A stretch of DNA of 10,073 nucleotides from contig QMLZ01000098.1 of assembly GCA_003646995.1 (NCBI GenBank), positions 1-10,073 on the forward strand, in the 5' to 3' direction. The translations under genes and the position numbers were made by a program. The notes under the pieces are model-generated. The model saw nothing but the letters and a program-made list of their open reading frames with translations. It was not told where the DNA came from and did no database searches. Source of the DNA: Deltaproteobacteria bacterium. Its GTDB lineage: Bacteria; Desulfobacterota; DSM-4660; Desulfatiglandales; Desulfatiglandaceae. Shown one piece after another: positions 1 through 6,367 of the stretch (position 1 is its first letter; every line of letters begins with the position of its first letter).

Positions 1-51
1 CAGGTTACCCTGTCCCCCCACTCCAACGAAGACAACTCTTTTTGTATCCAT
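1..51 (-). CDS. iorB: Indolepyruvate ferredoxin oxidoreductase beta subunit, N-terminal fragment
   Basis: Only the first 17 codons are in the window, and the gene continues past base 1. Read on the minus strand they give MDTKRVVFVGVGGQGNL. The VGVGGQGN motif is the Rossmann-like start typical of the gamma/beta-type subunit of 2-oxoacid:ferredoxin oxidoreductases. The start is an ATG at 49-51 with a GGAGG ribosome binding site about 5 bases upstream. It follows iorA by 37 bases on the same strand, the usual iorA-iorB order. In the family, IorB pairs with IorA to oxidise aryl pyruvates to aryl-acetyl-CoA with reduction of ferredoxin. The assignment rests on this short motif together with the neighbouring gene. 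Confidence 0.82.
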   Translation of the reverse strand, partial: MDTKRVVFVGVGGQGNL

Positions 52-88
52 TTATACCTCCAAAATTCACTAGCATCCGGCCGAAGGA

Positions 89-1936
89 TTACTTGGACGG
101 CAGGATAGCGTTCTCTGGGCAAATTTGCGCACAAACCGCACAGCCTATACACAAGTTCTGGTTGATCATAACCTGTTCCCCATCCAAATACATGGCAGGG
201 CATGCGATCTTATTAATACAGTCGCGATGGTTTTTGCATTTATCCAGGTTTACATAGAAAGGTCTTGCTTTTCTGGCCTGTCCAATGGCTTTGGCAAACA
301 GCGGACAGATCTCTTTGGAAATAATGACTGATATGCCGTCGTATTCCATGGCGGCCTTCACGGTTTCTATGGTTTTCTTTACCTTGAAAGGCTTCACCAC
401 ATGGACATCCTTTACGCCGCACCCTTTTACGAGCTCTTCAAGGTCTATCCTTGTTCTTTCCACACCCATGGGGGTGGTATCTACCCCTGGATGGGGCTGG
501 TGGCCAGTCATGGCGGTGGTTCCATTGTCTAGAATTACAAGGGTAAATTTATGTTTGTTATGCACCGCATCGACTAGACCGGTGATTCCTGAATGGAAAA
601 ATGTGGAATCTCCAATGAATGAAACCACCTTTTTGTCCGTGGCCTCCGCAAAACCACAAGAAGAGCTTACCGAGGAGCCCATGCAAATGAGGTAATCAGC
701 CATTGAAATGGGCGGCAAAACTCCAAGGGTATAGCAGCCTATATCAGTTGGGTGTATTGCGTCTTCGCCACAAACCTCCTTAACAGCATAGTAGGTAGCA
801 CGGTGAGGGCATCCTGGACATAGGTTTGGTGGCCTGGGGGGAAGCTCTGGTATTCCCGAAAGATCTACCGGCTTGGGGGCCTCGTAAGCTACCTCAAAGT
901 ACTGGGCAATGGCCCGGCGTACCATTCCGGGGTCATACTCGAAAAGCCTGCTCAATTGTCCCACGCCTTTGCCTTTGATGGGTTTCAGGATGCCGAGTTC
1001 CTGGGCAATGGCCCGCAAATCGTTTTCCATGACAGGCTCCAGCTCTTCCACCACAAGGACTTTATCAACTTGTTCTAAGAATTGTTGGATAAGATTCTTT
1101 GGAAGGGGCCAAGAGAACCCCACATTTAGAATACTCACCTGATCACTGATCCCAAGGTCGGCAACTGCATCATTAACGTAATTAACGCTTACGCCATTGG
1201 CCACAATTCCCCATTTTCCATCACCAATGATTTGGTTCGTAGGCCAGTCCTCTGATTTCTTTGACGCCTGATCGAACTTTTCCAGTAACAGCTTATGAAG
1301 CTTCCTTGATACCGCTGGAATGGCGACAAAGTGAAACGGATTTTTCTTGAATTCACCTTTGGTCTTTATGGGTTTGAGCTCACCCAGCACCACTTTTCCC
1401 CTTACGTGGTTGAGGCGAGTGGTGGTCCTCAGGAGTACAGGCAGTTCCAATTCCTCTGACAACTCAAAGGCCATCATCGTCATATCTTTCATTTCCTGGG
1501 TGTTGGTGGGCTCTAGCATGGGAAGGCTGGAGAGGCGCGCGTAGTAACGGTTGTCCTGCTCGTTTTGGCTTGAAAACAGATAAGGGTCATCAGCCGTCAC
1601 GATAACCATGCCTGCTTTTACCCCTGAGTAGGCCAGCGTCATCAAGGGGTCTGCTGCCACATTCAAGCCCACATGCTTCATGGTGACCATGGTGCGAAGA
1701 CCACTTACAGCAGCCCCAGCCCCTACTTCCAAGGCAACTTTTTCGTTGGTGGAGTATTCGAAGTAGAGATCCGTCTCCTGGCTTATCCTGAAGAATTGTT
1801 CAGGGATTTCAGAAGAAGGTGTCCCCGGGTAACATGTGGCAAAGGAAAGGCCCGCCTCAAGGGCACCCCTTGCAATCGCCTCATTACCCAGCAAGAGCAT
1901 TTCCATACCTGGCGAATCAGTCAATAACTTGTGCAT
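89..1936 (-). CDS. iorA: Indolepyruvate ferredoxin oxidoreductase alpha subunit
   Basis: This 615-residue protein has the full length normal for IorA, the thiamine-diphosphate catalytic subunit. It decarboxylates indolepyruvate and related aryl pyruvates in the cytoplasm to aryl-acetyl-CoA, CO2 and reduced ferredoxin. The N-terminal pyruvate-oxidoreductase domain starts near residue 15 and includes CYPGTPSSEI (about 35-44) and the MKHVGLNVAADPL stretch near residue 90. CPGCPHR at 373-379 opens the thiamine-diphosphate domain, whose cofactor motif begins GDSTFFHSG at 442 and ends ILDN at 471. The C-terminus is a two-cluster ferredoxin module: Cys567, Cys573 and Cys579, then Cys596, Cys599, Cys602 and Cys606. 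The position expected to hold the second cluster-I cysteine is His570. The ATG at 1936 has a GGGGG-type ribosome binding site and lies 15 bases after the ligase stop, so the two genes are probably cotranscribed. The family assignment is secure, but the exact keto-acid preference cannot be read from sequence. Confidence 0.95.
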   Translation of the reverse strand: MHKLLTDSPGMEMLLLGNEAIARGALEAGLSFATCYPGTPSSEIPEQFFRISQETDLYFEYSTNEKVALEVGAGAAVSGLRTMVTMKHVGLNVAADPLMTLAYSGVKAGMVIVTADDPYLFSSQNEQDNRYYARLSSLPMLEPTNTQEMKDMTMMAFELSEELELPVLLRTTTRLNHVRGKVVLGELKPIKTKGEFKKNPFHFVAIPAVSRKLHKLLLEKFDQASKKSEDWPTNQIIGDGKWGIVANGVSVNYVNDAVADLGISDQVSILNVGFSWPLPKNLIQQFLEQVDKVLVVEELEPVMENDLRAIAQELGILKPIKGKGVGQLSRLFEYDPGMVRRAIAQYFEVAYEAPKPVDLSGIPELPPRPPNLCPGCPHRATYYAVKEVCGEDAIHPTDIGCYTLGVLPPISMADYLICMGSSVSSSCGFAEATDKKVVSFIGDSTFFHSGITGLVDAVHNKHKFTLVILDNGTTAMTGHQPHPGVDTTPMGVERTRIDLEELVKGCGVKDVHVVKPFKVKKTIETVKAAMEYDGISVIISKEICPLFAKAIGQARKARPFYVNLDKCKNHRDCINKIACPAMYLDGEQVMINQNLCIGCAVCAQICPENAILPSK

Positions 1937-1951
1937 AATTTTCCCCCGTTT

Positions 1952-3523
1952 TTAAATCTTAAAGCTTTCTTCTCTTCCTGCATATTTTTTCCTTAACTTT
2001 GGTTTTTCAATCTTGCCAGTAGGGTTTCTAGGCACCTGGTCAAAGAATACCTTCTTAGGGCGTTTATACCTAGGAAGTTTTTCGCAGTACTCCAGCACCT
2101 CTTCCTCGCTCATTTCTTGGCCTGGCTTTAGCTGAATTATGGCCGTAACGATTTCACCTAGCCTTTCATCAGGCACTCCTATGACGGCAGCATCCTGGAT
2201 CTTGGGGTTATCAAGCAGAAAATCTTCTATTTCCACTGGGAATATATTCTCTCCGCCTGAAATAATGATATCCTTTTTTCTGTCAACAAGCCAGATAAAC
2301 CCGTCTTCATCCACCCTTGCCATATCACCGGTTAATAGCCAACCGTCTATTATGGTGCTTTGTGTTGCCTCGGGATTCTTATAATACTCTTTCATGACAC
2401 CGGGGCCCTTTACCATCAGCTCTCCGGGTTGTCCCTTTGGCACGTCTTTTAAATTTTCATCTACAATCCTGTACTCCCAATCAAAGCCAGGAACGCCTAT
2501 GGCACCTACCTTGTGGGTGTTTTCAATACCGAGGTGAACACATCCTGGCCCGGTGCTCTCGCTAAGCCCATAGTTCGTATCATAGTCATGGTGAGGAAAG
2601 ACCTTCTTCCAGTTCCTAATGAGGCTGGGCGGAACAGGTTGGGCGCCTATGTGCATAAGACGCCACTGATCCAGATTGTAGTCCTGCAGTTTCAGTTCAC
2701 CGCGCTCGATTGCTACGAGTATGTCCTGGGCCCAAGGAACAAGCAGCCACACTATTGTACACTGCTCCTCTGAGACGGCTTCCAGGATCCACTGGGGCTT
2801 GACCCCCTTGAGAATCACTGCCCGTGCCCCAACTATGAAGTTGCCAAACCAGTGCATCTTGGCCCCAGTATGGTAAAGGGGTGGAATACACAGAAAGTTG
2901 TCTTCATGGGTTTGGTTATGATGGCGGTTTTCAACAATGCAGGCTGCTTCCAAATTCCTGTGAGTGAGTAATATCGGTTTGGGCTTTCCTGTTGTACCTG
3001 AAGTAAAGTAGAGGGCCGCATCGTCCAAGATGGTCAGCGGAACTTTGGGATCGGTGGGTGAGGCCGCATCTAAAAACGGCATATAATAATCGCAGTAGTC
3101 CGGGGTGAGATCTTCAGGACCCACAAAGACAAAGTGATCAATGGTCTCCAGGTCTGATTTAATCTCATTCAACCTATCAATAAACTCTTCGCCAAATACT
3201 ATTGCCTTGGCTTCAGCTATATCTGCGCAGTACTTGATATCCTCTGCGGTAAATCGAAAATTCAGCGGCACTGCCCACGCACCGGTGCGGAGAATGCCGA
3301 AATAAAATGGTAGCCATTCGAGGCAGTTGACCATCAGGTGGATAACCTTGTCGCCTTTCTTGATGCCTTTTTGAATGAGCGCATTGGCCACTTTATTGGC
3401 CATGTTATCAAACTCTTTCCAGGTCATTTCTACCCGCTTGCGTTCAGCGGGTTCACGTTCTACCAACGCTATTTCATCGCCGTACATTCTGGCATTGCGC
3501 GCCAAGATCTCAGTTATAATCAT
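1952..3523 (-). CDS. AMP-forming acyl-CoA synthetase (ligase)
   Basis: This 523-residue member of the ANL adenylate-forming superfamily activates a carboxylic acid with ATP to an acyl-AMP and then forms the CoA thioester. Visible core motifs are the P-loop TSGTTGKPK (174-182), YGLSEST (318-324), GWLLTGD (394-400) and the hinge region LVDRKKDIIISGGENIFP (412-429). The C-terminal PTGKIEK carries the adenylation lysine at residue 504. There is no signal peptide, so it is cytoplasmic. Length and motifs match medium/long-chain or aryl-acid CoA ligases, not the shorter PaaK phenylacetate-CoA ligases. The ATG at 3523 has a strong GGAGG site about 10 bases upstream and a sigma70-like promoter beyond it. 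It lies 15 bases upstream of iorA, which suggests a substrate related to the aryl-acetyl-CoA made by IorAB. That link is inferred from position; fatty or branched-chain acids remain possible. Confidence 0.9.
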   Translation of the reverse strand: MIITEILARNARMYGDEIALVEREPAERKRVEMTWKEFDNMANKVANALIQKGIKKGDKVIHLMVNCLEWLPFYFGILRTGAWAVPLNFRFTAEDIKYCADIAEAKAIVFGEEFIDRLNEIKSDLETIDHFVFVGPEDLTPDYCDYYMPFLDAASPTDPKVPLTILDDAALYFTSGTTGKPKPILLTHRNLEAACIVENRHHNQTHEDNFLCIPPLYHTGAKMHWFGNFIVGARAVILKGVKPQWILEAVSEEQCTIVWLLVPWAQDILVAIERGELKLQDYNLDQWRLMHIGAQPVPPSLIRNWKKVFPHHDYDTNYGLSESTGPGCVHLGIENTHKVGAIGVPGFDWEYRIVDENLKDVPKGQPGELMVKGPGVMKEYYKNPEATQSTIIDGWLLTGDMARVDEDGFIWLVDRKKDIIISGGENIFPVEIEDFLLDNPKIQDAAVIGVPDERLGEIVTAIIQLKPGQEMSEEEVLEYCEKLPRYKRPKKVFFDQVPRNPTGKIEKPKLRKKYAGREESFKI

Positions 3524-3565
3524 GCCCCAGGCCCCTCCTCGAAGCTATATTTTAGCTACAAAGTG

Positions 3566-3594
3566 ACTGTAATTAAAGGGAAGTTTGGTGTCAA
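3566..3594 (-). promoter_or_regulatory. Sigma70-like promoter of the ligase-iorAB operon
   Basis: On the minus strand a perfect -35 box TTGACA (3589-3594) is separated by 17 bases from TACAGT (3566-3571, 4 of 6 consensus bases). Transcription would start near 3559, giving a leader of about 35 bases with a strong ribosome binding site before the ligase ATG at 3523. No terminator is visible between the upstream TPR gene and this promoter, so some read-through from that gene is possible. Confidence 0.6.
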
Positions 3595-3605
3595 GGGAAA
3601 TTTGA

Positions 3606-3615
3606 TTAGCGCTAA
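3606..3615. promoter_or_regulatory. Short palindrome upstream of the ligase promoter
   Basis: TTAGCGCTAA is a perfect 10-base palindrome lying 11 bases upstream of the ligase -35 box, between that promoter and the end of the TPR gene. Its position fits an activator or regulator half of an operator. Palindromes this short also arise by chance, so the call is weak. Confidence 0.25.
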
Positions 3616-3637
3616 CGTGTTGTGGGGGGACCAATTG

Positions 3638-4336
3638 CTATCCTTCTAATGTCAAAAGCAAGGCCTTTTCCATAGGTAAAAAAGGAGAATCGGGGAACGC
3701 CACTATGAATTCTTTGAGCACCCTTTTGGAGTCCTCGACCTTGTTGGCCAACCGGTAAACCCGCGCTAGATTTATCAAAGCCAATTCCCGGAAAGGGTTG
3801 GCCTTTTCTTCGCTGAGGGGTTCAAGTAATTGAATGGCCTGATCAATTTCCCCTTTTTCCTCATAACATGCAGCAAGGGCCATTTGGGTAAGCATGCGGT
3901 AGTTGGGCTCATCTCCAATTTTTGACAAGAACTTCTCGTAAAGAGCGATTGCTTCATCGTACTTTTTTTGTCGGTAAGCTGCATAAGCTGCTTGGGAGAG
4001 GGCAAGGCGAGATGCCTTTGAAAGGGAATACCTATTTATTACCTCTTGGAAAAGCTGTTGGGTTTTTGTCCATGCCTTGGCGTCCGTGGAGGGTTTCATG
4101 TTGGAAGCCAGGGCCTCATAAGCCACATTGTATAGTGCCTGAGCCTTCCTGTTGATATGACGATAGTAAAAATACCCGGCCATATAGAGCACAAAAAGGC
4201 TGGCTACAATAATACCCGCGGCATAAAGTTGTCTTTGATGCGTTATAATCCAGTTGAAGAGCCTGCTGGATAAGGTGAGGAATTCGTCGGGCTCTTTAAG
4301 AAGTTCCTTTCTCTTGATCTTTTTCTTTTTCGCCAT
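3638..4336 (-). CDS. Membrane-anchored tetratricopeptide repeat protein
   Basis: This 232-residue protein starts with a strongly basic segment (MAKKKKIKRKELLKE) and has one hydrophobic helix at about residues 39-57. The rest should lie outside the cytoplasm, because the basic N-terminus would stay inside. After the helix come at least three TPR-like units, at about 111-140 (containing KKYDEAIALYEKFL), 148-177 (CYEEKGEIDQAIQLLE) and 183-215 (ARVYRLANKVEDSKRVL). The layout resembles YfgM-like periplasmic TPR proteins anchored at the inner membrane, which act with the Sec translocon and chaperones. The resemblance is architectural and no specific function is proven. The ribosome binding site in front of the ATG is weak (GTGAGA). 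It stands upstream of the ligase-iorAB genes on the same strand, 114 bases away, and diverges from the dedA-like gene. Confidence 0.8.
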   Translation of the reverse strand: MAKKKKIKRKELLKEPDEFLTLSSRLFNWIITHQRQLYAAGIIVASLFVLYMAGYFYYRHINRKAQALYNVAYEALASNMKPSTDAKAWTKTQQLFQEVINRYSLSKASRLALSQAAYAAYRQKKYDEAIALYEKFLSKIGDEPNYRMLTQMALAACYEEKGEIDQAIQLLEPLSEEKANPFRELALINLARVYRLANKVEDSKRVLKEFIVAFPDSPFLPMEKALLLTLEG

Positions 4337-4399
4337 TTTTTCTCACGTAGAGCCGGGGCAACATGCGTAGACCCTGCACGTAATAATAAAGTGGAAGAT

Positions 4400-4428
4400 C
4401 AGATAGCAAAACCGCCCTGCACAGTCAA
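4400..4428 (-). promoter_or_regulatory. Candidate promoter of the TPR gene
   Basis: On the minus strand TTGACT (4423-4428, 5 of 6 matches) is followed after 17 bases by TATCTG (4400-4405). The -10 box itself is weak (3 of 6), but it is preceded by TGC, an extended -10 element. Transcription would start near 4393, leaving a leader of about 57 bases before the ATG at 4336. Confidence 0.42.
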
Positions 4429-4452
4429 GGAAAAAGGCCCTTGCGTTTTGAG

Positions 4453-4477
4453 ATGTCAGTATTTTAGAGTCTGACAT
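4453..4477. repeat. Inverted repeat in the divergent intergenic region
   Basis: ATGTCAG (4453-4459) and CTGACAT (4471-4477) are perfect 7-base inverted arms with an 11-base spacer. The repeat lies about 25 bases upstream of the TPR-gene -35 box and between two divergent genes. There is no T-run after it, so a terminator is unlikely. A binding site for a dimeric regulator is the better guess. Confidence 0.4.
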
Positions 4478-4619
4478 AAGAAATGGATACTATGGCCGGA
4501 CGTAAGAGTACATCTGAGAGATCATAATTACCAGAGTGTAAAGGGATGACTTAGTAACAGAGAAGGGGTTGGAGGCCAAGGCGTTTCAGATCTGATATTA
4601 TGGCTTGGACGATTGGTTA

Positions 4620-5255
4620 ATGGAATACCTTGATCAATTCTTGAATTTCTTGGGTGCGCTGCCACCGTGGTTGGTATACATTTTTCTTGGGATTAGTGCA
4701 TATGTGGAGAATGTTTTCCCACCAATACCTGGTGACACTATCACGGCTTTCGGAGCATTTCTTGTAGGGGTGGGCAAGGTAGGATTTGTAGGGGTATACG
4801 TTTCCACGACACTGGGCAGCCTTACAGGGTTTATGAGCCTTTTCTGGGTCGGCATGAAGCTGGGCCGCGCCTATTTTTTTGAGCGGGATCACCGCCTTTT
4901 TAGCGCCAAGGACATAGCCAAGGCAGAGAGGTGGTTTAACAGGTACGGTTACCTGTTGATCTTGCTTAACCGCTTCTTACCAGGGATTCGATCGGTTATT
5001 TCCATATCAGGAGGTATCTCACGCCTAAGCCCAGGTAAGGCAGCTTTCTTTGCGCTGATTAGTTGCGCTGCCTGGAACCTCATATGGATAGCAGTGGGGT
5101 ATTCCATAGGGAACAATTGGGATGCCATAAAGGATACCATGTCGCGCATAATGAGGCGATACAATATGGTAGTCCTGATATTAGCTGGTGTGACGGTGTT
5201 AGTTGTTCTTGTGAGGGCATACATTAAGCAGAACAGGAAACCGCGGAAGCCCTAA
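4620..5255 (+). CDS. DedA/SNARE-associated (VTT) family membrane protein
   Basis: This polytopic inner-membrane protein of 211 residues is typical in length for bacterial DedA proteins. Members work in undecaprenyl-phosphate or phospholipid translocation and in membrane homeostasis; which applies here cannot be read from sequence. The family signature is clear: YVENVFPPIPGDT (28-40) with acidic Glu30 and Asp39, and NRFLPGIRS (117-125) with Arg118 and Arg124, followed by a Gly-rich GGISRLSPG loop. Hydrophobic segments lie at about 15-30, 40-60, 64-80, 110-118, 140-165 and 183-205. The C-terminus is basic (KQNRKPRKP). The chosen start is ATG 4620. An in-frame TTG at 4605 would add five residues, and neither has a good ribosome binding site. 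A six-codon frame beginning ATG 4600 ends in TAA overlapping this ATG, so coupling is conceivable. It appears monocistronic. Confidence 0.9.
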   Translation: MEYLDQFLNFLGALPPWLVYIFLGISAYVENVFPPIPGDTITAFGAFLVGVGKVGFVGVYVSTTLGSLTGFMSLFWVGMKLGRAYFFERDHRLFSAKDIAKAERWFNRYGYLLILLNRFLPGIRSVISISGGISRLSPGKAAFFALISCAAWNLIWIAVGYSIGNNWDAIKDTMSRIMRRYNMVVLILAGVTVLVVLVRAYIKQNRKPRKP

Positions 5256-5268
5256 GCCCGGTGGGCTT
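5254..5268 (+). terminator. Weak hairpin at the end of the dedA-like gene
   Basis: AAGCCC (5254-5259) and GGGCTT (5263-5268) form a perfect 6-base stem with a 3-base loop, starting inside the stop codon. No uninterrupted T-run follows, only a TTTT about 12 bases later. It may help termination or protect the 3' end but is not a classical intrinsic terminator. Confidence 0.35.
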
Positions 5269-5288
5269 GTATGAAACAGTTTTCCTAC

Positions 5289-5317
5289 TTGACGAGTCGT
5301 GTTTACTGGCTTATATT
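5289..5317 (+). promoter_or_regulatory. Strong sigma70-like promoter for the rhodanese gene
   Basis: TTGACG (5289-5294, 5 of 6) is separated by 17 bases from TATATT (5312-5317, 5 of 6). The predicted start is near 5324, about 160 bases upstream of the rhodanese ATG. The box quality and optimal spacing make this one of the best promoters in the window. Confidence 0.7.
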
Positions 5318-5323
5318 TTCGAC

Positions 5324-5485
5324 GCCTATTGCTTTGAAACAGTGGGAAGGAGGTGGAAAAGCGGTTGGTACGTGGTTGTAGCCCGACGACCCCTTTGAAA
5401 TCAGGGAGGCCGGAAGGGCAGCGTGAGGGTACTTTTGGAGGCCCTGGATAACTCAGGGCATAATTCAACAAAAGGAGGTCTGGTT
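5324..5485 (+). other. Long 5' leader of the rhodanese mRNA with possible hairpins
   Basis: About 160 bases separate the predicted transcription start from the ATG, and I find no convincing gene in them. Possible hairpins are GGTTGT/ACGACC (5374-5379 with 5386-5391, one G-U pair, 6-base loop), CCCT/AGGG (5391-5394 with 5403-5406) and GCC/GGC (5409-5411 with 5417-5419). The clearest is GCCCTG/CAGGGC (5441-5446 with 5454-5459, 7-base loop). The last sits 14 bases upstream of the AAAGGAGG ribosome binding site, which stays free. I cannot match the leader to a known riboswitch class. It could be a regulatory leader or only a stable 5' end. Confidence 0.35.
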
Positions 5486-6076
5486 ATGAAAAAGGTACTG
5501 GTATTTGCACTGGCACTAATGTTTGTGCTGACGGCTTCGGGTCTGGCCCTTGCCGGGAACAATCCCCTAAAGGCAAATGAGAAGAAGGTTCACAAGAGCT
5601 TCATCTCGCAGATTCCCACGGATCATCTTATCGATGTGTTTCAACTGCACGAAGTGTGGAAGAAGGCTATGGCGGACCCAGCGTACCGCAACAAAATTTA
5701 CTTAATTGATGTTAGGACGGATTCTGAATTTGACGCATTCCATATCGAGGGAACCGACCATATCCAGGCTGGTCACATGTATGTCATTCCCAAGAAAATT
5801 AAAGATCCCAATACCCCAATTTACATCTGGTGCCGTACGTCCCACAGGGCCAAATACGTTGGTGGCTTTCTTTATAAGTATGGTTACAAGAATGTATATG
5901 TGGTGGTGGGAACAACTAAAAATGGAAAGAAATATCATGGCGGGGTAGTAGGATGGGCTGAGGCAGGATATCCTTTTGTCAACCAATTTACCGGTAAGTT
6001 TTACATCAAGGAATACCGTAAACACCCTTCAAAAGCTGAAATGTCTTACCGCATAAGGATGTGGCATCCTTATTAA
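5486..6076 (+). CDS. Exported rhodanese-like domain protein
   Basis: This 196-residue protein has a clear signal peptide: MKKV, a hydrophobic core to about residue 20, and a probable cleavage after ALA at position 23. It should therefore act in the periplasm or outside the membrane. The mature part is a single rhodanese domain with LIDVRTDSEF (73-82), the active-site loop CRTSHR with Cys116 and Arg121, and the closing GGVVGWAEAGYP motif (152-163). Such domains carry sulfane sulfur as a persulfide on the loop cysteine, with donors such as thiosulfate or polysulfide; the physiological partner is unknown. The start at ATG 5486 is fixed by AAAGGAGG 7 bases upstream and by the signal peptide; an upstream in-frame ATG at 5423 is rejected. 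The gene has its own strong promoter, long leader and terminator, so it appears to be a single-gene unit. An exported rhodanese would suit a sulfur-cycling organism, but that is inference. Confidence 0.9.
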   Translation: MKKVLVFALALMFVLTASGLALAGNNPLKANEKKVHKSFISQIPTDHLIDVFQLHEVWKKAMADPAYRNKIYLIDVRTDSEFDAFHIEGTDHIQAGHMYVIPKKIKDPNTPIYIWCRTSHRAKYVGGFLYKYGYKNVYVVVGTTKNGKKYHGGVVGWAEAGYPFVNQFTGKFYIKEYRKHPSKAEMSYRIRMWHPY

Positions 6077-6103
6077 GATAAGGGGTCAGAAAAAGATATA
6101 ACG

Positions 6104-6139
6104 AAAAAAGAACCCGGGCAACATCCCGGGTTCTTTTTT
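6104..6139 (+). terminator. Intrinsic terminator after the rhodanese gene
   Basis: A perfect 15-base stem (6104-6118 with 6125-6139) has a CCCGGG core, a 6-base loop CAACAT and a final TTCTTTTTT run, 27 bases after the stop codon. The A-run on the left arm makes it potentially active in both directions. It isolates the rhodanese gene from the following operon. Confidence 0.93.
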
Positions 6140-6172
6140 GGATGCCGACCTGGTTCAAATCGGATTCAAATT

Positions 6173-6201
6173 TTGACAATTCAACCCCCTCTGTTTAGAC
6201 T
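6173..6201 (+). promoter_or_regulatory. Distal candidate promoter of the ligase/glutamate-synthase operon
   Basis: A perfect TTGACA (6173-6178) is followed after 17 bases by TAGACT (6196-6201, 4 of 6). The predicted start near 6208 would give a leader of about 220 bases carrying the inverted repeats downstream. It lies just after the rhodanese terminator and is less well placed than the proximal promoter at 6339-6367. Confidence 0.45.
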
Positions 6202-6227
6202 CAACAAGTTAAAATAATGTAATAAAA

Positions 6228-6254
6228 CCTACAAAATTAAATCATTTTTGTAGG
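6228..6254. repeat. 9-base inverted repeat in the operon upstream region
   Basis: CCTACAAAA (6228-6236) and TTTTGTAGG (6246-6254) are perfect inverted arms with a 9-base AT-rich spacer. A related TGTAGG recurs at 6317-6322. If transcribed from the distal promoter it would form a hairpin; as DNA it could be a regulator site. A looser inverted pair, TCGATAT/ATATTGA, lies at 6271-6287. Confidence 0.45.
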
Positions 6255-6338
6255 ATTGTATACGACTTGGTCGATATAACATATTGATCTAATGGGAAAT
6301 TATGTCTTTTTTTAAATGTAGGTTTCCAAAAAATTTGC

Positions 6339-6367
6339 TTGACAAAAAAAATCTGAAGGAATATCTT
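6339..6367 (+). promoter_or_regulatory. Proximal sigma70-like promoter of the ligase/glutamate-synthase operon
   Basis: A perfect TTGACA (6339-6344) is separated by 17 bases, including an A-run, from TATCTT (6362-6367, 4 of 6). The predicted start near 6374 gives a leader of about 55 bases ending in an AAAGGGGGGAG ribosome binding site before ATG 6429. No sigma54 GG-N10-GC element was seen, so there is no sign of classical NtrC control. Confidence 0.62.

Noticed and set aside
285..695. 136-residue plus-strand open frame inside iorA
   Set aside because: It is antisense to the conserved thiamine-diphosphate domain of iorA and shows no motif of its own.
5387..5430. Faint resemblance of the rhodanese leader to a TPP riboswitch (ACCCCTTTGAA followed by CAGCGTGAGGG)
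   Set aside because: The required CTGAGA and ACCTGAT elements are missing, the arms do not pair as in the TPP fold, and the downstream gene is unrelated to thiamine.
5353..5451. 32-codon plus-strand frame starting GTG in the rhodanese leader
   Set aside because: The GGAGG sequence overlaps the start codon instead of standing ahead of it. The peptide is rich in Gly, Pro and Arg with no recognisable feature, so it is not supported as a gene.
5199..5471. 90-residue minus-strand open frame across the end of the dedA-like gene and the rhodanese leader
   Set aside because: It has no family resemblance and runs antisense to the strong promoter and leader.
5423..5485. N-terminal extension of the rhodanese to ATG 5423
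   Set aside because: It would bury the signal peptide behind 21 residues and lacks a ribosome binding site, while ATG 5486 has an excellent one.
6321..6338. Possible sigma54 element (GG ... GC) upstream of the GS-like gene
   Set aside because: The GG and GC are 14 bases apart instead of the required 10, and the rest of the consensus is absent.
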